From the NCBI GenBank assembly GCA_002374095.1, contig DFKY01000002.1, forward strand, positions 1-64,000: a stretch of 64,000 nt of DNA, in the 5' to 3' direction. Numbering within the stretch: the first letter of the stretch is position 1; each line of letters starts with the position of its first letter. The translations under genes were made by a program, and so were the position numbers. The DNA comes from Lachnospiraceae bacterium UBA3633. GTDB taxonomy: Bacteria > Bacillota > Clostridia > Lachnospirales > Lachnospiraceae. The notes beneath the pieces are model-generated. The model was not told the origin of the DNA, did not search any database, and was given only the letters and a program-made list of their open reading frames with translations. Of this stretch, positions 1-9,300 are shown in pieces.

Positions 1-2389
1 TTGTTAAAAGGGCTCCTTTAGTTTCGCCTATTCCATCTTCATTAAAATAATAGAAATAGTAATTGCCATCAGTATTCTTTATTAGTTTCCACCCAGTGGC
101 CATCTTCCCTATATCATCTGGAACTCTGTCGCCTATATCAAAATAATATACTTTGCCTCCTTCATTATAAAAGCCTATCTGCATATTGCCATTCTTGTCA
201 AATTTGTACCAGTCGCTACTTCCACCACTTCCTACATTTGCCCATTTGTCTTTATATATATCTCCATTTGCATCCTTATAATGCTTGCTTGCTCCTGTTC
301 CTTCCCATGTGCCTCCACCTGATGCTCCACTAATATTTAATAAAGGCATCAGCGCACTGCTTAATCCACTATTTATCTGCATATTCCATGCATTACTTAA
401 ACTCATTGTACCTGATGGTAGGACGCCTCCGCTTGTACTACCACCTCCGCCACCGCCACCTCCGCCACCTCCGCCTCCACCGCCGCCACCTCCACCACCA
501 CTACCGCCTCTTCCGCCATTATAACTTGGATAATAATTAACTATTCTTTGTGCCCATAATGCATATAATACCAAATCTTTTGTTATATACTCATTTGAAT
601 CAAATTTCTCTTTAAACCCAGCATCTTTATACCAGCCTTTGAATTCATATCCGTTTTTTCCTGGGTTTTTTGGAAGGCTCAATTTACTTCCTTCTTCTAC
701 ATTTATATCTGTAATTATATTTGCTCCATTTGTCTTAAACTTTACTACATAAGTCTTTTTTTCTATACTGCTTTCTCTCACTAAGCTTATATAACTATTT
801 ATAATACGTCCTTTTGAATCTGTTACATATTCGCCTGACTCATTCAAAAGTATAAAACTTATTACATTCCTTGCTTTGTCTTCATCAATTAGTTTTGATC
901 CATCTATGGTCACTTGACATTTTCCGTCAGTTAATGTGTATAAACCTCTATTGCTATTGGTTATAAGTTTTTCTCCATTTAGATATACTTGAATTGATCT
1001 CGCTCTTCTCTCATTAACTTCTACATTTAATACTGCATTTATATCATATGGCAAAACTCCTCCAGCACGAAGTTTTCCTTCTTCATTTATGGTGTCAGCT
1101 CTAAAATTTCCTGTAATTACTATATTCTCACTTTTGACATATGGATGAACTGCTACTACACTTGTATTGTCATTTAGAAGTGATTCCTCTGTCTTATATA
1201 TCTCATCAAGTACTATAAGTCTTTCACTTACATCCCCATATGGTCTCTCTGTCACATATTGCTCGTAATATCCTTCTGCGTATTCACTTAAATATGTACT
1301 TTGCTCTATGCTTTCTCTTATATTCCAATACTTTTCTCCAGTCTTTATCAAAAAATATGGAAAGTTTATCCATTGCTTTGCATATTCTTCTTTATTGCTT
1401 CCTGTTAAACTACTGCTATTTATAATCCATGTCGGCTTAAAGCTTAAACTCTCTCCGCTTGGACTTGTATAATAGTACTCTGATACTATGCTATATGCCC
1501 TATTCATTATCTTATTATTGATGTAAAATGTTGCAGCCTTATCTATATCTGTCGTTGATGGATCATAATAATAATACTCACCTAAAACTCCTTCATAACA
1601 ACTTAAGTAATATAATACTCCATACTCAAAAAGGTCGTATTTACCTATGTTGGTATTATTAAAACTAAGCGATACTTCTATATGGTCAAGTGCACTTATC
1701 CCTTGAGGATTTAAATAACCATTGCCACTATACCTCGTCACCATACTTTCTACAAATCCAGCTGGCAACAATACATAGTTGTCGTTACTCTTGTCAAAGC
1801 CAAAAAACTTTACATTTGATGATAGCTTAAGCAATATTGGACTATTGCCATTTCCATCTATCATGTCTCTTATGACTTTTACATTGGTGCTTCCATTATA
1901 ATAATTACCATTATTGTCAAAAATGCTTACATTTCCTGCGTTTTCACCACTATATATCTCATATCTATCATATGTTGAGTGTATCACTACTGATGGACTT
2001 GCGTTGCTTACATGATTCCCTGCACCAAAAAACTCGCTATCAACCTTTTCCTTATCTATCTCTTTTTTGTTTTCTCTATATCCTGTCTCGCTTTCTGTGG
2101 CCTTATCTTCATTAACATTCACTACATCTATGTCTTCTTCTATATCTCTTCTTTTAACTTCTTTATCAGAGTATTTTATAAATAGTTTTTCTTCATAGTC
2201 ATTTATATCGGTAATTGCATCTATGTCATCTATGGATTCTTCTTGCGCTTCGTTTTCTTCATCAATCACTTCGCTTTCACTACTTATCACTAAATCTTCT
2301 TCTTTCACTTCTTCTGCTATTGTTGAAAATGCAAAGCTTGATGATAAAGAAAACACAAAAACAATAAATACTAATTTCTTAATATTCAT
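1..2389 (-). CDS. Surface protein with InlB-type repeat, poly-Gly linker and cell-wall-binding repeats (partial)
   Basis: This open frame starts at ATG 2389 behind a GGAGG site and is still open at base 2, so about 796 codons are visible and the C-terminus lies outside the window. The N-terminus (MNIKKLVFIVFVFSLSSSFA) is a Sec signal peptide, followed by an acidic stretch. The middle 500 residues are unrecognised and rich in Tyr, Asn and Ser, as in extracellular adhesin-like domains. Near 560-770 bp lies one InlB B-type (Flg_new) repeat ending GWYKD...LVLYALW. It is followed by a run of about 18 glycines (434-525 bp) and then Trp/Tyr-rich repeats (WYKFDKNGNMQIGF, YYFYFNEDGIGETKGALL) typical of cell-wall or choline-binding modules. 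The same InlB/Gly/wall-repeat order recurs in the giant protein at 6330-15206. No sortase motif is visible. Ligand unknown. Confidence 0.85.
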   Translation of the reverse strand, partial: MNIKKLVFIVFVFSLSSSFAFSTIAEEVKEEDLVISSESEVIDEENEAQEESIDDIDAITDINDYEEKLFIKYSDKEVKRRDIEEDIDVVNVNEDKATESETGYRENKKEIDKEKVDSEFFGAGNHVSNASPSVVIHSTYDRYEIYSGENAGNVSIFDNNGNYYNGSTNVKVIRDMIDGNGNSPILLKLSSNVKFFGFDKSNDNYVLLPAGFVESMVTRYSGNGYLNPQGISALDHIEVSLSFNNTNIGKYDLFEYGVLYYLSCYEGVLGEYYYYDPSTTDIDKAATFYINNKIMNRAYSIVSEYYYTSPSGESLSFKPTWIINSSSLTGSNKEEYAKQWINFPYFLIKTGEKYWNIRESIEQSTYLSEYAEGYYEQYVTERPYGDVSERLIVLDEIYKTEESLLNDNTSVVAVHPYVKSENIVITGNFRADTINEEGKLRAGGVLPYDINAVLNVEVNERRARSIQVYLNGEKLITNSNRGLYTLTDGKCQVTIDGSKLIDEDKARNVISFILLNESGEYVTDSKGRIINSYISLVRESSIEKKTYVVKFKTNGANIITDINVEEGSKLSLPKNPGKNGYEFKGWYKDAGFKEKFDSNEYITKDLVLYALWAQRIVNYYPSYNGGRGGSGGGGGGGGGGGGGGGGGGGGSTSGGVLPSGTMSLSNAWNMQINSGLSSALMPLLNISGASGGGTWEGTGASKHYKDANGDIYKDKWANVGSGGSSDWYKFDKNGNMQIGFYNEGGKVYYFDIGDRVPDDIGKMATGWKLIKNTDGNYYFYYFNEDGIGETKGALLT

Positions 2390-2448
2390 ACGCCCTCCAA
2401 TAATTTAACATTAAAATTTTTACACTTTTTTCCTGTAAAAATAAATTG

Positions 2449-2477
2449 ATAATATAATATTTTGTAGTTTTTGTCAA
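2449..2477 (-). promoter_or_regulatory. Sigma-A type promoter of the surface-protein gene
   Basis: On the minus strand TTGACA (2477-2472) is followed after exactly 17 bases by TATTAT (2454-2449). It lies 60 bases upstream of the ATG at 2389. Confidence 0.65.
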
Positions 2478-2493
2478 GGATCTTTTTTATCTA

Positions 2494-3069
2494 TCACACA
2501 ATCGATGCGTTGATCAAGTTATAGTATGTGATACCATTTTCTTCATAGTAATTAAATGCTCCAACCACCGTTATTATCTCTCCATCATTTTTTGGATATC
2601 TTGACTTATCTGTCAGTACAAACTCAAGACCATTTGGACAACATGAAGATGCAAATATACAGTTATAATATTCGTTTCCTGTATCAGGATCTTTATAGTA
2701 TTGATATTCTCCTTTTGCTTTCACTATAAGTCCTCTATACTTTTCTTTATTATCTTGAAGCGTTCTGAGATTTGCATCTGCAACTATTGAATTAAGATTT
2801 GTGAGATCAAGATCTACTTTTACATTTGGCAATGTCTCTTTAGGTACCTCCATGCTTGATGGATTGACCACTATGCTACTTGCTTGAGCAGGTGGGACTA
2901 TCTCTTCTATTTCTTCTTTTTCTTCTATCACGCTTTCTGCTTCTTCACTTTGCACTCTTGATTCAAGAACTTTTTTCACATTGGATGTCCTTACTGAACT
3001 TCCACAAGCAGATAATACTACGCATAGTATTATAGATGTAATATATAGAAAATGCTTTTTATTTAACAT
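2494..3069 (-). CDS. Lipoprotein at the end of the metal ABC operon
   Basis: This is a 191-residue predicted lipoprotein: a hydrophobic N-terminus followed by the lipobox LSAC (Cys about 22), then a Ser/Glu-rich spacer. The C-terminal part (residues about 95-191) is a compact domain with a conspicuous SCCPNGLEF motif and a GEIITVVGAFNYYEENG strand pattern, which suggests a small beta-barrel. Similar CCPxG-containing proteins occur beside zinc transporters in Clostridia (recollection, not searched). Its start overlaps the end of the permease gene by 11 bases, so it is the last gene of the operon. The paired cysteines and the context suggest a metal-related role at the outer membrane face, but function is unproven. 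Confidence 0.7.
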   Translation of the reverse strand: MLNKKHFLYITSIILCVVLSACGSSVRTSNVKKVLESRVQSEEAESVIEEKEEIEEIVPPAQASSIVVNPSSMEVPKETLPNVKVDLDLTNLNSIVADANLRTLQDNKEKYRGLIVKAKGEYQYYKDPDTGNEYYNCIFASSCCPNGLEFVLTDKSRYPKNDGEIITVVGAFNYYEENGITYYNLINASIV

Positions 3070-3934
3070 AGCTTACCTCCTTTATGATGCTTATAAGATA
3101 AAATATGATAAATACTATGACTTCAATCCCTACAATTGTCGAACCTACTGGCGATCCCATAAGAATAGATACAGAAAGCCCTATAAATGCGCAAAAAACC
3201 GATATGACACACGACATAATTGTTACACTTTTAAATGTCTTACATAGTCTCATTGCTGATATGACAGGAAATACTATAAGCGCTGATACCAATAAAGATC
3301 CTACAAGATTCATAGCAAGGACTATAACAATCGCTGTAATGGTCGCAACAAGTAGATTGTATGCTCCAGCTTTTACACCAGTTGCTGTCGCAAAAGTTTC
3401 ATCAAAAGTGATAAGAAATATTTTGTTGTAAAATATTATAAAGACAAGTATCACAAGTGTTGATAAACCTATACTAAGTATGACATCTGATAGAGTAAGT
3501 GTAAGTATAGAACTCGCTCCAAAAAGTGTCGTACATACATCTTGCGAGATATTACTTGACGAAGGAAATATATTCATTATAAGGTATCCAAATGATAAGG
3601 CACCAACTGATATCATAGCTATCGCTTGATCGCCTTTTATCTTTGTGTTGCTACCTGTCCGAAGAAGAAGTATGGCACTTATTATAGTTACAGGAAGTAT
3701 CACATACATATTATTGGATATGTGAAGATTTGCCGACTTCAAAAATACATTGAGTCCTGTCGCAAGAGCCATCGCAAAAAAAGCAACGTGTGATAAGCCA
3801 TCACCTATAAAAGAAAATCTTCTAAGTACAAGTGGTACTCCAAGAAGCGATGATGACAAAGATATAAATATAGCTGTGACAAATGCATATTGCACAAAAT
3901 CCATACTTAAGTAATATTTTAAAAGATCTATCAT
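3059..3934 (-). CDS. Metal (Zn/Mn) ABC transporter permease, ZnuB/MntB family
   Basis: This 291-residue polytopic membrane protein has about eight hydrophobic segments and matches the ABC-3 (ZnuB/MtsC) permease family. The family features visible are the early LLGVPLVLRRFSFIGDGLSHV segment and the later MNLVGSLLVSALIVFPVISAMRL segment. It would form the membrane channel with the ATPase encoded just upstream, with which it overlaps by 4 bases (ATGA-type coupling). Length is normal for the family. The metal is inferred to be zinc or manganese from the His-rich binding protein in the same operon. Confidence 0.9.
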   Translation of the reverse strand: MIDLLKYYLSMDFVQYAFVTAIFISLSSSLLGVPLVLRRFSFIGDGLSHVAFFAMALATGLNVFLKSANLHISNNMYVILPVTIISAILLLRTGSNTKIKGDQAIAMISVGALSFGYLIMNIFPSSSNISQDVCTTLFGASSILTLTLSDVILSIGLSTLVILVFIIFYNKIFLITFDETFATATGVKAGAYNLLVATITAIVIVLAMNLVGSLLVSALIVFPVISAMRLCKTFKSVTIMSCVISVFCAFIGLSVSILMGSPVGSTIVGIEVIVFIIFYLISIIKEVSYVK

Positions 3935-4626
3935 TCGCTTATCTCCTTATTGTATATAAAAAGATTGCTCTTCATATATTCTTCTTTTGTCCCATAAAAT
4001 ATTTCTTTTCCTATATGAAGTATATGTGATGCAAACTTAAAAACTTCTTTCACATCATGAGAAATCATAACTATCGTAATCCCTTCATCATTTAGATTTT
4101 TAATAATCTTATATAAATCTTGTGTGACATAAGGGTCAAGACCTGTCACCGGTTCATCAAGAAAAAGTATATCCTTTGTGGCAAGAAGTGCCCTTGCCAG
4201 TAAAACTCTTTGTCTCTGACCACCCGAAAGTTCATTGTATGACTTTCTCTTTATAGATACTATATCAAGCTTCTCCATAATTTTATAGCATCTATCATAA
4301 TCATCTTTATTATAGAAGACATGTTGCATCTTACTCACAAGCCCTGACAGTATAATCTCTTCACATGATGCTGGAAAATCATTTTTAAGAAGCATAGCTT
4401 GTGGCAGATACCCTATATCCTTTCTTGTAAGCCCATCCCCCAAAACTACATCTCCTGTATAGTTTGTCTTGAGTCCAAGAATTATATTCATAAGTGTTGT
4501 CTTACCTGATCCGTTTTCACCAACTATAACAAGATACTGACCCTCTTTTATATCAAAAGAAAGATTTGAAAAAAGAGTTGCAGTCTCTGTCTTAAATGTC
4601 AGTTTTTCTACTTTTATAAGTGCCAT
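3931..4626 (-). CDS. Metal ABC transporter ATP-binding protein, ZnuC/MntA-like
   Basis: This 231-residue ABC ATPase has Walker A GENGSGKTTL (residues about 36-45), the signature LSGGQRQRVLLARAL, Walker B DILFLDEPVTGLD and the switch histidine ISHDVKEV. It powers the permease encoded next. It starts 3 bases after the binding-protein stop and overlaps the permease start by 4 bases, so the three transporter genes are translationally coupled. All catalytic motifs are intact. Confidence 0.93.
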   Translation of the reverse strand: MALIKVEKLTFKTETATLFSNLSFDIKEGQYLVIVGENGSGKTTLMNIILGLKTNYTGDVVLGDGLTRKDIGYLPQAMLLKNDFPASCEEIILSGLVSKMQHVFYNKDDYDRCYKIMEKLDIVSIKRKSYNELSGGQRQRVLLARALLATKDILFLDEPVTGLDPYVTQDLYKIIKNLNDEGITIVMISHDVKEVFKFASHILHIGKEIFYGTKEEYMKSNLFIYNKEISE

Positions 4627-4629
4627 ATT

Positions 4630-5658
4630 TTAATTCAATGCCTTTTCTAATGAACTAAGATTTTTTTCCATTATTTTTAGATAGTTTACTTCTTCTCTAT
4701 CTTCTATATCTGTGATTCCTTCCATAGAATCAAAGTATATTATATCTTGATCTTTTTTCTCAGTAGTATTTTTTACCGTCTCTGGTATCTTGTGGTGTGA
4801 TCCAGTAAGTGCAGATATATGTCTTAAGTTTAATTCATCTATCTTCTTTGCTAAAAACGCTACCATCTCAAAGCTTGCTTCAACTTCTGCAGAGCATCCA
4901 CTAAATGCAGCAAAATACGAAAGATTATAATCATCTACAAGATATCTAAAAGGAAATCTGTCTGCGAAAAGAAGAGTTTTTACACTTGCGTTATCCACTA
5001 CTTCTTTATATCTTTTATCAAGATCGTCTACTTTTCCCTGAAAACTTTTCGTTTTTTCTAAGACTACTTCTTTACTACCTTTATCTATCTCTATAAGTTT
5101 ATCAGCTATCACATCTGTTATCGCTTTTATATTTCTAAGAGAAAGCCAGAGGTGTTCATCATTTTCTGCTTCATGCTCATGCTCTTCTTCACTTTCGTGC
5201 TCGTGCTCCATGCCTTCCACCATCTCTTCTTTTTTTACGAAGTCAGAAATCTCTTCCATAAGGTTAACTGCATTCAAGTTTTTGTTTTGAGATGTGTCTA
5301 TGACTTTTTGTGCCCAAGAATCTGACTCTCCACCTATATATATAAATAAATCTGAGTCTGCTATGGTCATTATATCTTTTGCCGTTGGTTGAAAATTATG
5401 TATGTCAATTCCCGAATCAAGAAGAAGAGTCACTTCACATCTATCTTCTGGTGCCAATTCTCTAACTATATCATATATAGGAAAGATAGTTGCAACTATT
5501 TTTATTTTTTCTGTCTTTTCTTCAGTTATACTTTCTGCCACAGCTTCTGTCGATAATACACTCTTTTCTTCTATTGAAGCTTTTTTACAAGCAAAAATAC
5601 TTGCTGCAAGCATTAAAACTATATTTATCACACAAAATAATTTTATTTTTTTTAACAT
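4630..5658 (-). CDS. Metal-binding lipoprotein of ABC transporter, ZnuA/adhesin family
   Basis: This 342-residue solute-binding protein of the ZnuA/TroA family has a signal peptide with lipobox (ASIFAC, Cys about 24). The core IVATIFPIYDIVRELAP and DIHNFQPTAKDI blocks carry the first metal-ligand histidine. A charged His/Glu-rich loop (residues about 145-170, EHEHESEEEHEHEAENDEH) is the hallmark of zinc rather than manganese binders. Further ligands are expected at the HLWLSL and ALTGSHHKIPET segments. It is the first transporter gene, 11 bases after the cyclodeaminase gene, with an AAGGAG-type site before its ATG. Confidence 0.9.
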   Translation of the reverse strand: MLKKIKLFCVINIVLMLAASIFACKKASIEEKSVLSTEAVAESITEEKTEKIKIVATIFPIYDIVRELAPEDRCEVTLLLDSGIDIHNFQPTAKDIMTIADSDLFIYIGGESDSWAQKVIDTSQNKNLNAVNLMEEISDFVKKEEMVEGMEHEHESEEEHEHEAENDEHLWLSLRNIKAITDVIADKLIEIDKGSKEVVLEKTKSFQGKVDDLDKRYKEVVDNASVKTLLFADRFPFRYLVDDYNLSYFAAFSGCSAEVEASFEMVAFLAKKIDELNLRHISALTGSHHKIPETVKNTTEKKDQDIIYFDSMEGITDIEDREEVNYLKIMEKNLSSLEKALN

Positions 5659-5669
5659 AACTACTCCTT

Positions 5670-6272
5670 TTAAGTACTTTTGTCTATATTATCTGCCAAA
5701 GCTTCTATTTGTTCTTTCATTTTGATAAAAGGTTTCTTAAACTCTTCGTCTTTTATATATTTTAAGTTTATTTCTATATTTTCCCAAGCACTATGAATTG
5801 TCACGAGAAAAAATTGCAGGGCTATCTTCAGATCACTTGCAGCTGATATACTGGTCTTGCCTACAAGTTTTCTTGCTATCTCAGAAGCTGCTACTACTTC
5901 TTTTATTACTTCTGCTGGAGTCTGACAACACACTTTGCAAGCATTTTCTAAAGCTTTTTTTCTTTCTTCCTTCTCTTCATCTGTTGTCTTTGGCATAGCA
6001 TATACTTCTTCCATAGCTTTAAAATCTTTAGCATCTTGATCCATGAAAGACAAAAATTTTTTTCTACTTTCTTCTAATTTGACTATGCATTCTTTTATAA
6101 GTGACTCATATTCTTTATATCTTTCTTTACCAAGACTTAAATTGCAGACTTTAAGTGCGAGCGAAACTGCATTTGCTCCTACAAGTGATGCTGCAACACC
6201 TCCGCCTGGCATTGATGAAGTACTCGATAACTTTTCTAAAAACTCTTCTATTTTATTTTCTTTATAATTCAT
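5670..6272 (-). CDS. fchA: Formiminotransferase-cyclodeaminase-like protein (cyclodeaminase domain only)
   Basis: This 200-residue protein corresponds to the stand-alone cyclodeaminase family (FTCD_C). The family fingerprint is near the N-terminus: SSTSSMPGGGVAASLVGANA. The rest is helical, as expected. Stand-alone members convert 5-formimino-THF to methenyl-THF in Clostridia. The gene heads the same minus-strand run as the metal ABC genes (11-base gap), an unusual partner, so co-transcription may be incidental. It is preceded by a degenerate GC-rich dispersed repeat. Confidence 0.85.
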   Translation of the reverse strand: MNYKENKIEEFLEKLSSTSSMPGGGVAASLVGANAVSLALKVCNLSLGKERYKEYESLIKECIVKLEESRKKFLSFMDQDAKDFKAMEEVYAMPKTTDEEKEERKKALENACKVCCQTPAEVIKEVVAASEIARKLVGKTSISAASDLKIALQFFLVTIHSAWENIEINLKYIKDEEFKKPFIKMKEQIEALADNIDKST

Positions 6273-6285
6273 AAAATTCCTTTTT

Positions 6286-6327
6286 ACGGATGCTCGCCCC
6301 TACGAATGAAAGCTGATGCCCCTATGG
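6286..6327. repeat. Degenerate copies of the GC-rich dispersed repeat (intergenic)
   Basis: The gap between the giant surface-protein gene and fchA contains ACGGATGCTCGCCCCTACG followed by a weaker GAAAGCTGATGCCCCTATGG. Both match the 3' half of the repeat (GCTCGCCCCTACGAA) found inside gyrA, mnmG and other genes in this window. Confidence 0.65.
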
Positions 6328-6329
6328 TA

Positions 6330-9300
6330 TTATTCTATCATTTCTCCGTTTTCATTGAAAAAGTATGTCCTGCCATCAAGATTGATGCTTCCTGTGACTG
6401 CAGACCCTCTCCAAAATCCTGCTGCTCTTAAAAGATATGTCTTACCATTTAATGAAACAAAGCCTGTCATCATATTGCCATTAAAGTCAAATATGTAAAT
6501 ACGACTTGTGCTACCATCAGAAATTCTATGTGGGCCACCTACATAATATTCTTTTTTTCCGCCTGTTCCTATTTTATAATATTTCCATTTATCGGTTGCT
6601 GCATCATATTCCCATGCCGATGAAGATTCACCTGGCGCCATACCCACTGTATTGTTGTTAATAGGTGTCTCGCTTACTACTCTTCCTTCTGAATCAAATA
6701 TATACATTACATTATTTATTGTTACAGGAAGATTCCATATATAACCTTTATATTGCTTTTCAGTATTGAGATAATACTTTGCTGTTGGTTTCGCTGCTTT
6801 TTCTATCACTCTTCCAGTCACAGGGTCTATATCTATATTTCTTGTGTTTGCTTCTGACACTACAAAGCCTGTCAATATATCTCCGTTCTCTTTAAGTCCT
6901 ATGTAGTATCCACCCGTCATACTAAGTTTATAAAAACCTTTCTTTAACTTTACATAATTTTCGCCTGGTATATCTTCAAATCTATCTGTTAGATTTGCTG
7001 ATCGAAGAGCATTAATTAAAGGATCATTTTTTGATATCTTTACTCCTGCTCTTTCTCCCATACTATTATAAATCCATGCTGAATCATTTGCTGATACTGG
7101 ATAGTGAACCATAAAGTCTACCATCTCTGAATAACCACCGAGAGCATTTGGACCAACTCCTCCACTCACAAGACCTCCTCCAGCACCAGTGCCACCACTA
7201 CCACCGCCTCCACCTCCGCCGCCTCCGCCACCGCCACCACCACCGCCAGGATGTCCACCACCACCACCGCCATTTGATTGCCAGATAGCAGTAAATGTTG
7301 CATCAAAATCAAATGGATAAATATTTCCGCTAAAATCTGAACCATTTACTTGCCATTTTACAAATGTATAACCAGATCTCGTTGGTCTTTCTAAAGTAAT
7401 TGTCGCATATCGCATTATACTGAACTCTTTTGTTGCCGCTCCTCCTGAAAATCTTCCACCATTGGCATTTAATGTGGCTATATATGTCTTTTCAGTAACA
7501 CATCCATATAATTTAAATACTTCACTTGCCGCAACAACATTAAAATCATCTTTTGAAACTTTTTGTCCACTAAAGAAAAACTTTGTACTTGATCCATATG
7601 TATGCTTAAAACCTGCATCTGCTTTATCGATAGGAACAGGGTTTGATATTATTGTGGCACTCTTTGTATATGCAAAAGATGTAGAGCTTATAAGTACATC
7701 TTGATAATCATAAAACTCTATTGTATAAGTTCTTTCTTCCCATACGGCATATAGAGTAATGATGTCATCTACTTTTGCAAGGTCTTTTACAGTTGCTCTA
7801 TCTTTATATACAACTGTGTTTGCTTCTTCTTTTATGTCCCATCCTATAAATTTATATCCAAGTCTCGTGTATAAATTTGGCGAAAGTTCGCACTCTGTAG
7901 CACACTTTACAATTTCATCTGCCATCAAAGGTGATGTCGAATCTTTCTTTGGCGATACATATCTTATTGTATAATTACAATCCACATCTGACCAAGAAGC
8001 ATATAAAATTTTTGTTCCTACAAATGCGATGGTTGTCTCACTAAATGTAGTTACCTTGTCACTATCAAGCCAGTGTGAAAACTTATGATTCTTCATATAC
8101 ATATCTTTTTTAGGATCTGGATATTGTATAATAGAACCCGTCCCAAAGGTTACAGAAACTCTATCTTTTCCATTTACTGTACCACCATTTCCATCAAAAA
8201 CAATTATTGCCGACTCATCTCTCCAAGTCCAGATAGATGTAAGATTGATAGTAACTCCACTTGTTCCATCACTTTCATTTTCATATATCGTATCCGCAAA
8301 ATAATTATTATAATACTTTACGCTTGCATTAGATCTCGTAGCCCATCCATTAAAAACTTTTTTATCATGTCCTTGCCAAAAACTTTCATATGGGACTCCT
8401 GTTATCTTTTTACCTTGCCCATATATAAAAGTTTCTTCTTTATCTCGTGATGTTGAACTTGTAGGATCCCAATTATTAAGTTTTATTGTATAGGTATTTC
8501 CTTTCCAGACTGCATAATAATCTATTCTCTCAACATTTACAGACCCTATGTCATCTCCATCTCCTACGACAACTGTATCATCACCAGAACTCAACGACCA
8601 TCCTACAAACCTATAATACTTTTTTGTCCATCCTAATTCTGCTATTGTCTTTACTATGTGAGAACTACTAGCAGCAGGAACTTCCTCTTCTTCTATCAGC
8701 TGTTCACCATTACTTGAATGATATACTATCTTATATGTACTTTCATTCCAATCCGCTTTAAGAGTTTTTGTCCCTCTAAAGTCACATACTCTTGGATAAA
8801 TCGTCACTATGCCTCTCTCATCAAGCCAATTATTAAATCTATATCCGTTCTTTGTCTTTACTACTTCATCTATAGTATCTCTTAACTTTAGATGCTTTGT
8901 AAATTTCTTAACGCCATTGATGTATCCACCATTTCCATCAAGTACAAGTGTCGCATATATACTTGTATTTTCTATCCATGATGCATATAAGTCTACTACT
9001 GCTCTATACTCTTCCTTTCCAGAAATTATGGCTCCATCTCCATATGTCACTATAGAATCTGTAGATAGTGACCATCCATTAAATGTATATCCATCTCTTA
9101 CAAAAGAATTAGTACTTATCTTAAAGTCTACCCCATATGTAGCAGAGCTCGTGGCAATTACTCCTGTGCCACCATTTGCATGATAGCTTATCTTATATTC
9201 AAGCGCAGACCACGAAGCTTTAACCAACACTTCACCATCTTTTACATCTGTAAGGTTGCTAACTTCATCATTTATAGTATAAGTATGATTATTAAACTCC

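Noticed and set aside
285..524. Plus-strand frame ending in a long poly-proline stretch
   Set aside because: It is the opposite strand of the poly-Gly linker of the surface protein, with no signal or start site.
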